The notes beneath the pieces are model-generated. The model did not search any database and was not told where the DNA came from. It was given only the letters and a program-made list of their open reading frames with translations. From positions 1 through 7,566 of the forward strand of contig JASEHP010000073.1 of the NCBI GenBank assembly GCA_030018605.1: 7,566 nucleotides of DNA, read 5' to 3'. A program made the position numbers and the translations under genes. Origin of the DNA: Thermodesulfovibrionales bacterium (GTDB lineage: Bacteria > Nitrospirota > Thermodesulfovibrionia > Thermodesulfovibrionales > UBA1546). Shown piece after piece: positions 1 through 5,833 of the stretch (position 1 is its first letter; each line of letters opens with the position of its first letter).

Positions 1-63
1 CCTTCCTCCTTCCGGAGGACTAACTTGCCAGTTGTTCCTGATTTCGTCAAACCCTACAAACCC
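1..63 (-). other. -1 frame continuation of the DUF3047 gene after a slippery heptamer
   Basis: Read on the minus strand, bases 63 to 57 are G-GGT-TTG in the zero frame, an X-XXY-YYZ heptamer directly followed by the TAG stop at 56-54. Shifting back one base replaces GGT-TTG-TAG by GGG-TTT-GTA, and the frame then stays open to the window edge, reading FVGFDEIRNNWQVSPPEGGR. FVGFDEI resembles the acidic-hydrophobic strand that usually closes DUF3047 proteins (from memory). A hairpin TCCTCC-GGAA-GGAGGA lies at 19-4, too far downstream for a typical frameshift stimulator. The continuation could reflect one missing G in the read or assembly, a real inactivating deletion, or programmed frameshifting. 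Confidence 0.4.
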
Positions 64-704
64 TCTCCTATGCTTTCCGTATGCTGGGAGTTTGTCTGAA
101 TGCGGATGCCTTTTACATGAGGCGGTTCTTCTTTAAAGAATTTTCTGTAATCATCATAAACATTTCTTGTGATTGTCAGCCACTTGCCGATATCCGCAGT
201 CCCTGACTTTACTGTAATTATCTTTATTTTCAGGCTGACAGGCCACGCAACAGATTCTTCTGTTACCGTGCCTTCAGGCGCATTTGAATCCCATGTATAG
301 CTGAGTATTTTGCGGCCTTCAAAAGCCACAAGAAGCTGGAGCGCCTGATCATTAGTTTTTCCGCTGCGGACATCTCCACGAGGCGGCAGTTTTGAAGCCT
401 TCCATCTCCATGCGAGATAAGGGTAATTCTTTATATTCACATTAACCTCTCTTTCTATGGAGAAAGAGGCATTGTCAGATTTAAGCTGAACAACCTTCTC
501 ACCACTGTCAGAGACAATCTTTACATCAGCCGCGCCAGATTTTTCCTTTAACTCCCACGTCGAGGCAACGCCTTCGCTGTTAACCCTGCCATCAAAATCA
601 AATATAATTGATTGGGTATCCGCAAGGCTGAGTTTTACAAAAAAAATACCTGTCAATACTAAGAAAATAATTCCAACCGCGCATATCTGCAAATATTTTC
701 TCAT
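54..704 (-). CDS. Exported DUF3047 family protein
   Basis: The 216-residue product begins with a classical signal peptide: MRK, a hydrophobic core at about residues 8-25, and a likely cleavage after SLA at residue 28, so it should be periplasmic. The mature part shows the DUF3047 pattern: a PYLAWRWKA segment followed by LPPRGD (about 95-110), DQALQLLVAF (about 119-128), a SYTWDSNAPEG motif (about 134-144), and a late VKGIRIQTNSQHT strand (about 197-209). The family's function is not established; the fold is probably a beta-sandwich of the carbohydrate-binding type (inference). The ATG has an upstream AGAGGAAG at good spacing and starts 18 nt after the helicase stop, so it is the last visible gene of the minus-strand operon. 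The oddity is the C-terminus: the frame ends at TAG (54-56) immediately after a G-GGT-TTG heptamer, just where the family's terminal strand would be expected, and the -1 frame continues it. The family call is firm; the true C-terminal end is not. Confidence 0.8.
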   Translation of the reverse strand: MRKYLQICAVGIIFLVLTGIFFVKLSLADTQSIIFDFDGRVNSEGVASTWELKEKSGAADVKIVSDSGEKVVQLKSDNASFSIEREVNVNIKNYPYLAWRWKASKLPPRGDVRSGKTNDQALQLLVAFEGRKILSYTWDSNAPEGTVTEESVAWPVSLKIKIITVKSGTADIGKWLTITRNVYDDYRKFFKEEPPHVKGIRIQTNSQHTESIGEGL

Positions 705-722
705 TACTTCCTCTTAAGATAA

Positions 723-2306
723 TTATCTTCGCTCCCTCTTCTTTGCGTGCTGGATCCTTACTTTCCGACCTTTAATAATCCTGTCGTTGATGGCGCTGAT
801 AACCCTGTCGGCAAGGTCAGCCGGGACTTCCACAAAACTGAACTTGTCAAAAAGCGCAATGTTGCTTACCTTACGCTCGGGGATGCCTGCTTCTGCAGAG
901 ATTGATTTTACTATATCTCCAACCTTTATTTTGTCCATCTTGCCTATTGTCATGAATAAGCGCACGGAATCCTTTTTCTGTCCTGCGTATCCTGTAACCG
1001 GCTCTTCTATTTCCTGTATATCCTCGGTATCAAGGAGCATGCTCAACGCGGCTGCCGAGACTTCCTCATGAGAATATTTTTCAAAAAGCCTCTTTGCCAC
1101 CGCATAAAAACGCGTGTGACCGCCTTCTTTTATGATCTCTTCAACGCTCACGGCAAGCTCTTCCTCTTTTGCCTTTCTTACTTCTTCCCTGCTCGGAAGC
1201 TTTGCCTTTTTTATCCGCGTCTTTGCAGACTGCTCTATGAGTTTTAGCTGGCGGTACTGCCGCGGAGTTACAAACGTTATAGCAATGCCTGATTTGCCTG
1301 CCCTGCCTGTCCTGCCGATCCTGTGGATATAGCCCTCAGGGTCCTGCGGAATGCTGAAGTTAATGACATGGGAAACGTCAGGTATGTCCAAACCGCGTGC
1401 CGCAACATCCGTGGCAACAAGGATGTCTATGTCTCCACCCTTGAACTTCCGCATCATCTCGTCCCTGTGGCTCTGGGTGAAGTCTCCGTGGATCGCGCCT
1501 GCAGGATAGCCCATTTGCTGGAGCCTTCCCGCAACTTCATCTACCTCCTTTTTTGTATGGCAGAATACGAGAGTAAGCGCGGGGCCTTCAACATCCAGAA
1601 GCCGTGTTAGAGCCTTTATCTTGTCTTCATCGCGCACCTCGTAAAATACCTGCTTTATCTTGGCGACAACCATCTCGCTTGCATCCACGCCCACATGCAC
1701 AGGTTTGTTCATGTAGTTTTTTGACATGCGGATAATTTCTTTCGGCATGGTGGCTGAAAAGAGCATCGTCTGTCTTTCTCCGGGTATTCCGCCGAGGATT
1801 TTCTCAATGTCCTCTATGAAACCCATGTTCAGCATTTCATCTGCCTCATCAAGGACTACTGTCTTTATATCCTTGAGAACGAGTGTCTTCCTTCCTATAT
1901 GGTCCAGCACCCTTCCCGGGGTCCCGACCACAATGTCTGCCCCTCTCTTCAGACTCCTTATCTGTAGTTCTATAGATTGTCCGCCGTAGATCGGGAGAGA
2001 AACAACGCCGGCTCTCGCACCCATCTTATTGATTTCCTGCGATACCTGAACAGCAAGTTCGCGGGTAGGCGCAAGGACTATTGCATACGGATGCCTTCCT
2101 TTTGCCTCATGCCTCTGTTCTATCAGCGGTATTCCAAAGGCAGCTGTCTTGCCTGTGCCTGTCTGTGCCTGTCCGATAATATCTTTTCCCTGCAGAACAG
2201 GCGGGATTGCCATCTTCTGTATCGGAGTGGGCTCTTCAAAACCCATCTCCGAAAGAGAAACGGTTACCTTGTCTGAAATGCCGAATTCATTGAAATTTTT
2301 ATACAC
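723..2306 (-). CDS. DEAD-box ATP-dependent RNA helicase with DbpA-type RNA-binding domain
   Basis: This is a 527-residue RNA helicase that unwinds RNA with ATP in the cytoplasm, in ribosome assembly or cold-stress RNA remodelling by family precedent. All core motifs are visible: Q motif ending PTPIQ (26-30), motif I AQTGTGKT (47-54), Ia PTREL (80-84), GG at 108-109, Ib TPGR (129-132), II DEAD (153-156), III SAT (184-186), IV LVFCHTK (246-252), V ATDVAARGLDI (298-308) and VI HRIGRTGR (328-335). A charged linker leads to a C-terminal DbpA/CsdA RRM-like domain (about 446-520), which in E. coli DbpA directs binding to 23S rRNA hairpin 92. The basic tail ends KKRERR. The start codon is GTG, supported by AAAGGAG nine bases upstream; this SD overlaps the stop codon of the preceding small gene, implying translational coupling. 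The length is intermediate between DbpA (~457) and DeaD (~629), so no symbol is assigned. Confidence 0.95.
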   Translation of the reverse strand: MYKNFNEFGISDKVTVSLSEMGFEEPTPIQKMAIPPVLQGKDIIGQAQTGTGKTAAFGIPLIEQRHEAKGRHPYAIVLAPTRELAVQVSQEINKMGARAGVVSLPIYGGQSIELQIRSLKRGADIVVGTPGRVLDHIGRKTLVLKDIKTVVLDEADEMLNMGFIEDIEKILGGIPGERQTMLFSATMPKEIIRMSKNYMNKPVHVGVDASEMVVAKIKQVFYEVRDEDKIKALTRLLDVEGPALTLVFCHTKKEVDEVAGRLQQMGYPAGAIHGDFTQSHRDEMMRKFKGGDIDILVATDVAARGLDIPDVSHVINFSIPQDPEGYIHRIGRTGRAGKSGIAITFVTPRQYRQLKLIEQSAKTRIKKAKLPSREEVRKAKEEELAVSVEEIIKEGGHTRFYAVAKRLFEKYSHEEVSAAALSMLLDTEDIQEIEEPVTGYAGQKKDSVRLFMTIGKMDKIKVGDIVKSISAEAGIPERKVSNIALFDKFSFVEVPADLADRVISAINDRIIKGRKVRIQHAKKRERR

Positions 2307-2320
2307 TTAATTATTCTCCT

Positions 2321-2503
2321 TTAAACATCTTGGATAGACAATGGTGAAACATCATCCTTTTGATCTGAAACTGTTGCTTCAGTGTCTTGTTCCTGTCCTG
2401 TATCTTTCTTTAAACGCCTCTGCCGCTTTTCTTCCTGCTTTTTCTGGCGCAGCAATTCTTTCTTTCTCTTTTCGCTTTTAAATGCTCCTCCGTGTTTTAC
2501 CAA
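2321..2503 (-). CDS. Small highly basic protein, first gene of the helicase operon
   Basis: The ORF encodes 60 residues. Residues 4-34 are densely lysine/arginine rich (FKSEKRKKELLRQKKQEEKR and following), probably one helix or coiled coil, and the tail from about 35 is acidic and probably disordered. There is no membrane segment or signal. The start is TTG, supported by GAAGGGAG about five bases upstream and by an in-frame TAA a few codons further upstream that leaves no room for an ATG. Its TAA stop (2321-2323) overlaps the SD of the helicase gene, 14 nt before the GTG. I recall similar short KKRKELxRQKKQEEKR-type proteins next to DEAD-box helicase genes in related bacteria, but cannot verify this here. 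A role as an RNA- or ribosome-associated helper is inference from charge and coupling. Confidence 0.7.
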   Translation of the reverse strand: MVKHGGAFKSEKRKKELLRQKKQEEKRQRRLKKDTGQEQDTEATVSDQKDDVSPLSIQDV

Positions 2504-2507
2504 ATTG

Positions 2508-2573
2508 TCTCCCTTCAGTTATTCGTTACTGCTTGCTTTATGCCTCTTGCCATGCGGTTTGAAGTCAGGGAGA
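2508..2573 (-). promoter_or_regulatory. Possible SD-sequestering leader structure
   Basis: On the minus-strand RNA, bases 2573-2567 (TCTCCCT) are perfectly complementary to 2514-2508 (AGGGAGA), which contains the Shine-Dalgarno of the small basic-protein gene. After a three-base bulge, TTC at 2563-2561 can also pair with GAA at 2516-2514, partly as an alternative. The pairing would close a loop of about 50 nt and hide the ribosome-binding site. Such pairing to an SD can arise by chance. Confidence 0.35.
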
Positions 2574-2628
2574 AAGTGTCATAAAAAAACCCGCAAGCGC
2601 AGGATTTTGCACGGTTTAGATATAACAA
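2515..2628 (-). CDS. Candidate leader ORF, 37 codons
   Basis: On the minus strand a TTG at 2628-2626 follows AAGGAG (2638-2633) by four bases and opens a 37-codon frame ending in TGA at 2517-2515. That stop overlaps the SD of the next gene (TGAAGGGAG). The frame runs through both the terminator hairpin and the anti-SD segment, so translating ribosomes would disrupt both. The peptide (starting MLYLNRAKSCACGFFYD) resembles no family I know. A regulatory leader peptide is possible; a chance frame is equally plausible. Confidence 0.25.
   Translation of the reverse strand: MLYLNRAKSCACGFFYDTFSLTSNRMARGIKQAVTNN
2583..2603 (-). terminator. Intrinsic terminator in the helicase-operon leader (candidate attenuator)
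   Basis: The minus-strand RNA reads CCTGC-GCTT-GCGGG (2603-2590), a five-base-pair stem with one U-G wobble and a four-base loop, followed by seven T (2589-2583). AAAA at 2608-2605 can extend the stem into the T run after one mismatch. No minus-strand gene lies just upstream. The hairpin sits between the predicted promoter and the first gene of the operon, so it is either an attenuator or a leftover or antisense terminator. Confidence 0.55.
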
Positions 2629-2651
2629 AATACTCCTTAACCTTCTTTAAG

Positions 2652-2681
2652 AGTATCATGCTTATTACGTGTAAAAGTCAA
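2652..2681 (-). promoter_or_regulatory. Predicted sigma-70 promoter of the small protein / helicase / DUF3047 operon
   Basis: On the minus strand TTGACT (2681-2676, five of six to the -35 consensus) is followed after 18 bases by GATACT (2657-2652, four of six to the -10). Transcription would start near 2645, giving a leader of about 140 nt before the TTG start at 2503. The site lies in the gap between the divergent genes, which fits. I saw no equally convincing plus-strand promoter for the lipoprotein gene; TATAAC at 2621-2626 lacks a -35 partner. Confidence 0.5.
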
Positions 2682-2714
2682 GGACGCAGGGAGTTTAACA
2701 GCAGGAGCTTATCA

Positions 2715-3137
2715 GTGTATAGTGAAATTAAAAAGCTGAGGAAAAGAGGAGGTAAGACTATAAGAAGATTAAGCGTCATAGCTGTTTTATTGTTAATAGT
2801 CTTTGCAGGCTGTGTGCAAACAGTCACCACTTACAACATAGATGATTATAAGACTGTGCCTAAGGTCGTTTACACCGCACATCTTTACACTTCCGGCATA
2901 GGCGAAAGACTAAGGGCTGTTTTCCTTAAAAGCCCTGAAACCGGTGTGGAAATTGTCCCCTATTCCCGGCAGATAACAACTGCCAAGGTTACGTTTAGTG
3001 ATGCGCTGACCTTTATGGAAAAAGTTGGAGATTTCAAAAACATCTCAATACAGGGCGTAAAATATAAGGATAAGACAATAGGCTATCTGCTTACATTCGC
3101 AATGCCTATTTTCTCCGAGGGAATCTATAGAGGTTAA
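2715..3137 (+). CDS. Small lipoprotein of unknown family, probably frameshifted at its 3' end
   Basis: From the GTG at 2715 the ORF encodes 140 residues. A basic stretch (KKLRKR, GGKTIRR) is followed by the hydrophobic core VIAVLLLIVFAGC with lipobox FAGC, placing the lipidated cysteine at residue 33. The mature part (QTVTTYNIDDYKTVPKVVYT and onward) is a mixed, strand-rich sequence that I do not recognise. The GTG has AGGAG seven bases upstream. An alternative is the non-standard ATA at 2760, seven bases after a strong AGAGGAGG, which would give a textbook 18-residue signal. The open frame extends much further upstream (to 2382), but that part lies antisense to the small basic-protein gene and is not credible. 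After about 3120 the next frame continues coherent protein to 3198 (see separate entry), so the GIYRG ending is probably an artefact. Corrected length would be about 160 residues. Confidence 0.6.
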   Translation: MYSEIKKLRKRGGKTIRRLSVIAVLLLIVFAGCVQTVTTYNIDDYKTVPKVVYTAHLYTSGIGERLRAVFLKSPETGVEIVPYSRQITTAKVTFSDALTFMEKVGDFKNISIQGVKYKDKTIGYLLTFAMPIFSEGIYRG

Positions 3138-3198
3138 TGTTTATGAGCGCGATGGGAAGATTTACTTTTCAGTCACTGAAAAGCGCCATGACGAGTAA
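3120..3198 (+). other. Continuation of the lipoprotein gene in the next frame
   Basis: The lipoprotein frame reads FSE-GIYRG-stop, ending at 3137. If one G of the GGG at 3118-3120 is skipped, the frame continues FSE then ESIEVNVYERDGKIYFSVTE with a short KRHDE tail, stopping at TAA 3196-3198. The alternating hydrophobic/charged pattern (IEVNVYERDGKIYFSV) is a typical beta-hairpin ending and much more protein-like than the short GIYRG tail. This indicates a one-base insertion: sequencing or assembly error, or a recent inactivating mutation. Confidence 0.55.
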
Positions 3199-3207
3199 GG
3201 GAAAAGT

Positions 3208-3237
3208 TTGAAAGCCCTGCCCTTTTTAAGTTATATT
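3208..3237 (+). promoter_or_regulatory. Predicted sigma-70 promoter of uvrA
   Basis: TTGAAA (3208-3213, five of six to the -35) is separated by 18 bases from TATATT (3232-3237, five of six to the -10). Transcription would begin near 3244, leaving a leader of about 28 nt before the uvrA ATG at 3272. It lies in the gap after the shifted lipoprotein frame ends at 3198, so uvrA and the genes behind it probably have their own promoter. Confidence 0.55.
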
Positions 3238-3245
3238 GAGTATTA

Positions 3246-3265
3246 GTCTGTAAGACATTCCAGAC
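3246..3265 (+). promoter_or_regulatory. Candidate LexA (SOS) operator in front of uvrA
   Basis: GTCTG (3246-3250) and CAGAC (3261-3265) form an inverted repeat separated by exactly ten bases, so the core is CTGT-N8-CCAG. It fits the E. coli-type LexA box (CTGT-N8-ACAG) at seven of eight positions. E. coli uvrA itself carries a box of the form CTGT-N8-TCAG (from memory). It covers the predicted transcription start, where a repressor would block the promoter. LexA motifs differ between phyla, so the assignment depends on this organism's own LexA. Confidence 0.4.
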
Positions 3266-3271
3266 AGCGAC

Positions 3272-5827
3272 ATGCAAACCTCTATAATCATAAAAGGCGC
3301 GCGGGAGCACAATCTCAAGAACATCAATGTATCCATACCGAGGGAGAAGATAACTGTTATCACAGGCCCTTCGGGCTCGGGCAAATCATCCCTCGCAATT
3401 GACACGATCTATGCCGAGGGACAAAGGCGGTATGTTGAAAGCCTCTCCGTATATGCAAGGCAGTTTCTTGAGCAGCTTCAAAAACCCGACGTTGATCTCA
3501 TAGAAGGACTTTCTCCGTCCATTGCAATTGAACAGAAAACAGTTACAAAAAGCCCGCGCTCAACTCTCGGCACAATAACCGAAATCTATGACTACATGCG
3601 CGTGCTTTACACAAGGATAGGAAAACCTTACTGCTATAACTGCAGTTCGCCTATAGCAGCGCGGGAGGCCCTGACAATAATAGATTCCGTTATGTCGCTT
3701 CCTCAGGGAACGCGCATGCAGATACTGGCACCGATCGTCAGAGACAGAAAAGGCGAATATAAAAAAGAACTTTACGGGATGCTGCGCGACGGGTTTGTAA
3801 GGGCGAGGATAGACGGCGCAATGGTGGATCTCACACAGGATATAAAGTTAAAAAAACAGCAGAGGCATACCATTGAGATTGTTATAGACAGGCTCATAAT
3901 AAAGCCGGGGACCGAAAGACAGATACGGAATGCCATTGATTCGGCCTTAAAATATACCGACACGGTTATCATTAATCTCATAGATAAAAATAAAGACATT
4001 CCCTTCAGCAGGACCATGGCGTGCCTCAACTGCGGCATCAGCTACCCGGAGATTAATCCGAGGTTCTTTTCCTTTAACAGCAAACACGGCGCCTGCCCGA
4101 GATGCAGCGGCATAGGGTTTGAAAATATCAACGAGGACTTTGAGGCCGAAAAACAGGACTTCGGAGTTATAACTGACGGGGAACTCTCCGGTTTATTGCC
4201 GTGCAAGGCTTGCAAAGGTATGAGGCTGCGGAAAGAAGCTCTGAGCATAAAAATAAACGACACAAACATCGCTGAATTCTCAAGGCTGCCGGTACTTCAT
4301 GCGATTCCATTCATAAATGCGCTTAAGCTTACGGACAGAGAAGAAATGATTGCATCGCGCGTGCTTAAGGAAGTAAAAGACAGGCTTTCGTTTCTTGAGA
4401 AAGTCGGCCTCGGTTATCTCACGCTTGACAGGCTTTCGCTTACGCTTTCAGGCGGCGAGGCGCAGAGGATAAGGCTTGCGACACAGATGGGTTCGTCTCT
4501 GACAGGAGTGCTTTATGTCCTTGACGAGCCAAGCATCGGGCTTCATCCGAGAGACTGCAAAAAACTGCTTGAAAGCCTTTCATCAATAAGAGACTCCGGA
4601 AATACAGTGATAATCGTTGAACATGATGAAGATACCATAAACTGGGCTGACCATGTGATTGACATGGGGCCTAGCGGAGGGCTTAGAGGTGGATGGATAA
4701 CTGCGGAGGGCGCGCCCTCTGTTATCAAGGATAACAAAGACTCGTTAACAGGTAAATACCTCAAAGGCGAACTGAGCATACCCCTGCCGACAAAGAGGAG
4801 AAAACCGAAAGACTTCATCCATATCATTGGCGCATCCGAATTTAATCTTAAGAATATAGACGTGAAAATACCGCTCGGTTTATTCACATGCGTAACCGGC
4901 GTTTCAGGCTCAGGCAAGAGCACTCTGATATTTGAGACTCTGTACAAGGCTGTAGCAAAAAAACTGTATAAAAGCGCTCTCATTCCCGGAAAGCACCGCG
5001 AAATTACAGCCATGGAAAAAATTGACCGCATAATATGCTTGGATCAGTCTCCGTTAGGACGCACGCCAAGGTCAAATCCGGCAACTTATACGGGGATATT
5101 CACATATATCAGGGAACTCTTTGCGCAGATTCAGGATTCAAAGGTCAGGGGGTACACTGCATCCAGATTCAGCTTTAATGTTGCAGGAGGAAGATGTGAA
5201 TCATGCCGCGGCGGAGGCATGCTTAAGGTTGCTATGCATTTCCTTCCTGATGTTTACATACCGTGCAATGTATGCAAAGGCAAAAGATACAATAAAGAGA
5301 CCCTTGAGATAAGATATAAAGATAAAAACATAACTGATGTCCTTGAAATGACGGTTTCCGAGATGCTTCAGTTCTTCAGCGCAATCCCCCTTATACGTCA
5401 GAGGCTTGAAATACTTGAGGACGTGGGGCTCGGATACATACAGCTTGGCCAGTCTGCAACAACGCTCTCAGGCGGAGAAGCACAAAGGGTAAGGCTTTCA
5501 AAAGAATTCGGGAAAAGATCAACGGGCAATACACTTTATCTGCTTGACGAACCTACAACAGGACTTCACTTTGCTGACATTCAGAAGCTCCTTGATGTCA
5601 TAAACAGCCTCATAGACCTCGGCAATACAGTGGTTGTCATAGAGCATAATCTTGACGTGATAAAGTCATCAGATTATATAATTGACCTCGGGCCCGAAGG
5701 TGGAGAAAGCGGCGGCAGGGTCATAGCCGCAGGAACGCCGGAAGAAGTAAGCGCAAATTCGGATTCGTATACGGGAATAGCTTTAAAAAATAAACTTCAA
5801 AAGCCTAATATTACAAGAGTGGCATGA
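3272..5827 (+). CDS. uvrA: Excinuclease ABC subunit A, compact form
   Basis: UvrA is the dimeric ATPase that scans DNA for bulky damage and loads UvrB in nucleotide excision repair. The 851-residue product has two ABC modules. Module I has Walker A GPSGSGKS (32-39), signature LSGGE (392-396) and Walker B LDEPSIGLH (from about 417). Module II has Walker A GVSGSGKS (543-550), signature LSGGE (732-736) and LLDEPTTGLH (from about 757). Zinc ligands are intact: C251/C254/C275/C278 and C642/C645/C665/C668, the latter with the family's C-X2-C-X19-C-X2-C spacing. The UvrB-binding region (about 115-245) is present, so this is not a UvrA2-type truncation. It is about 90 residues shorter than E. coli UvrA (~940); the loss maps between C278 and PCKAC (310-314), where only an acidic linker of about 30 residues remains. 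The ATG fits the family start (KGAREHNLKNI) but lacks a clear SD. Its own promoter and a possible SOS box lie upstream; apbE follows after 7 nt. Confidence 0.95.
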   Translation: MQTSIIIKGAREHNLKNINVSIPREKITVITGPSGSGKSSLAIDTIYAEGQRRYVESLSVYARQFLEQLQKPDVDLIEGLSPSIAIEQKTVTKSPRSTLGTITEIYDYMRVLYTRIGKPYCYNCSSPIAAREALTIIDSVMSLPQGTRMQILAPIVRDRKGEYKKELYGMLRDGFVRARIDGAMVDLTQDIKLKKQQRHTIEIVIDRLIIKPGTERQIRNAIDSALKYTDTVIINLIDKNKDIPFSRTMACLNCGISYPEINPRFFSFNSKHGACPRCSGIGFENINEDFEAEKQDFGVITDGELSGLLPCKACKGMRLRKEALSIKINDTNIAEFSRLPVLHAIPFINALKLTDREEMIASRVLKEVKDRLSFLEKVGLGYLTLDRLSLTLSGGEAQRIRLATQMGSSLTGVLYVLDEPSIGLHPRDCKKLLESLSSIRDSGNTVIIVEHDEDTINWADHVIDMGPSGGLRGGWITAEGAPSVIKDNKDSLTGKYLKGELSIPLPTKRRKPKDFIHIIGASEFNLKNIDVKIPLGLFTCVTGVSGSGKSTLIFETLYKAVAKKLYKSALIPGKHREITAMEKIDRIICLDQSPLGRTPRSNPATYTGIFTYIRELFAQIQDSKVRGYTASRFSFNVAGGRCESCRGGGMLKVAMHFLPDVYIPCNVCKGKRYNKETLEIRYKDKNITDVLEMTVSEMLQFFSAIPLIRQRLEILEDVGLGYIQLGQSATTLSGGEAQRVRLSKEFGKRSTGNTLYLLDEPTTGLHFADIQKLLDVINSLIDLGNTVVVIEHNLDVIKSSDYIIDLGPEGGESGGRVIAAGTPEEVSANSDSYTGIALKNKLQKPNITRVA

Positions 5828-5833
5828 TGAAAA

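Noticed and set aside
4..19. Hairpin TCCTCC-TTCC-GGAGGA as a terminator of the minus-strand operon
   Set aside because: No T run follows on either strand and it lies within the possible continued coding frame.
787..2276. Several plus-strand open frames opposite the helicase gene
   Set aside because: They lie entirely antisense to a well-supported DEAD-box helicase and show no domain motifs, SDs or protein-like organisation.
2521..2560. TGCTTGCTTTATGCC-like stretch resembling degenerate short intergenic repeats seen in some genomes
   Set aside because: There is no regular unit and no second copy in the window.
2382..2714. Upstream extension of the lipoprotein frame, including ATG 2382 and ATG 2658
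   Set aside because: The first part is antisense to the small basic-protein gene; it would put over 100 residues before the signal peptide, and ATG 2658 lacks a good SD.
3197..3227. AAGGG...CCCTTTTT as a terminator after the lipoprotein gene
   Set aside because: The stem is only five bases with a loop of about 18 and the T run is only five; it also overlaps the predicted uvrA promoter.
3248..3267. CTGT...ACAG with a 12-base gap as the LexA box
   Set aside because: The spacing is wrong for CTGT-N8-ACAG; the CTG-N10-CAG register within the same palindrome fits instead.
3772..5031. Minus-strand open frames opposite uvrA
   Set aside because: They are shadows of the uvrA reading frame, which has all its family motifs.
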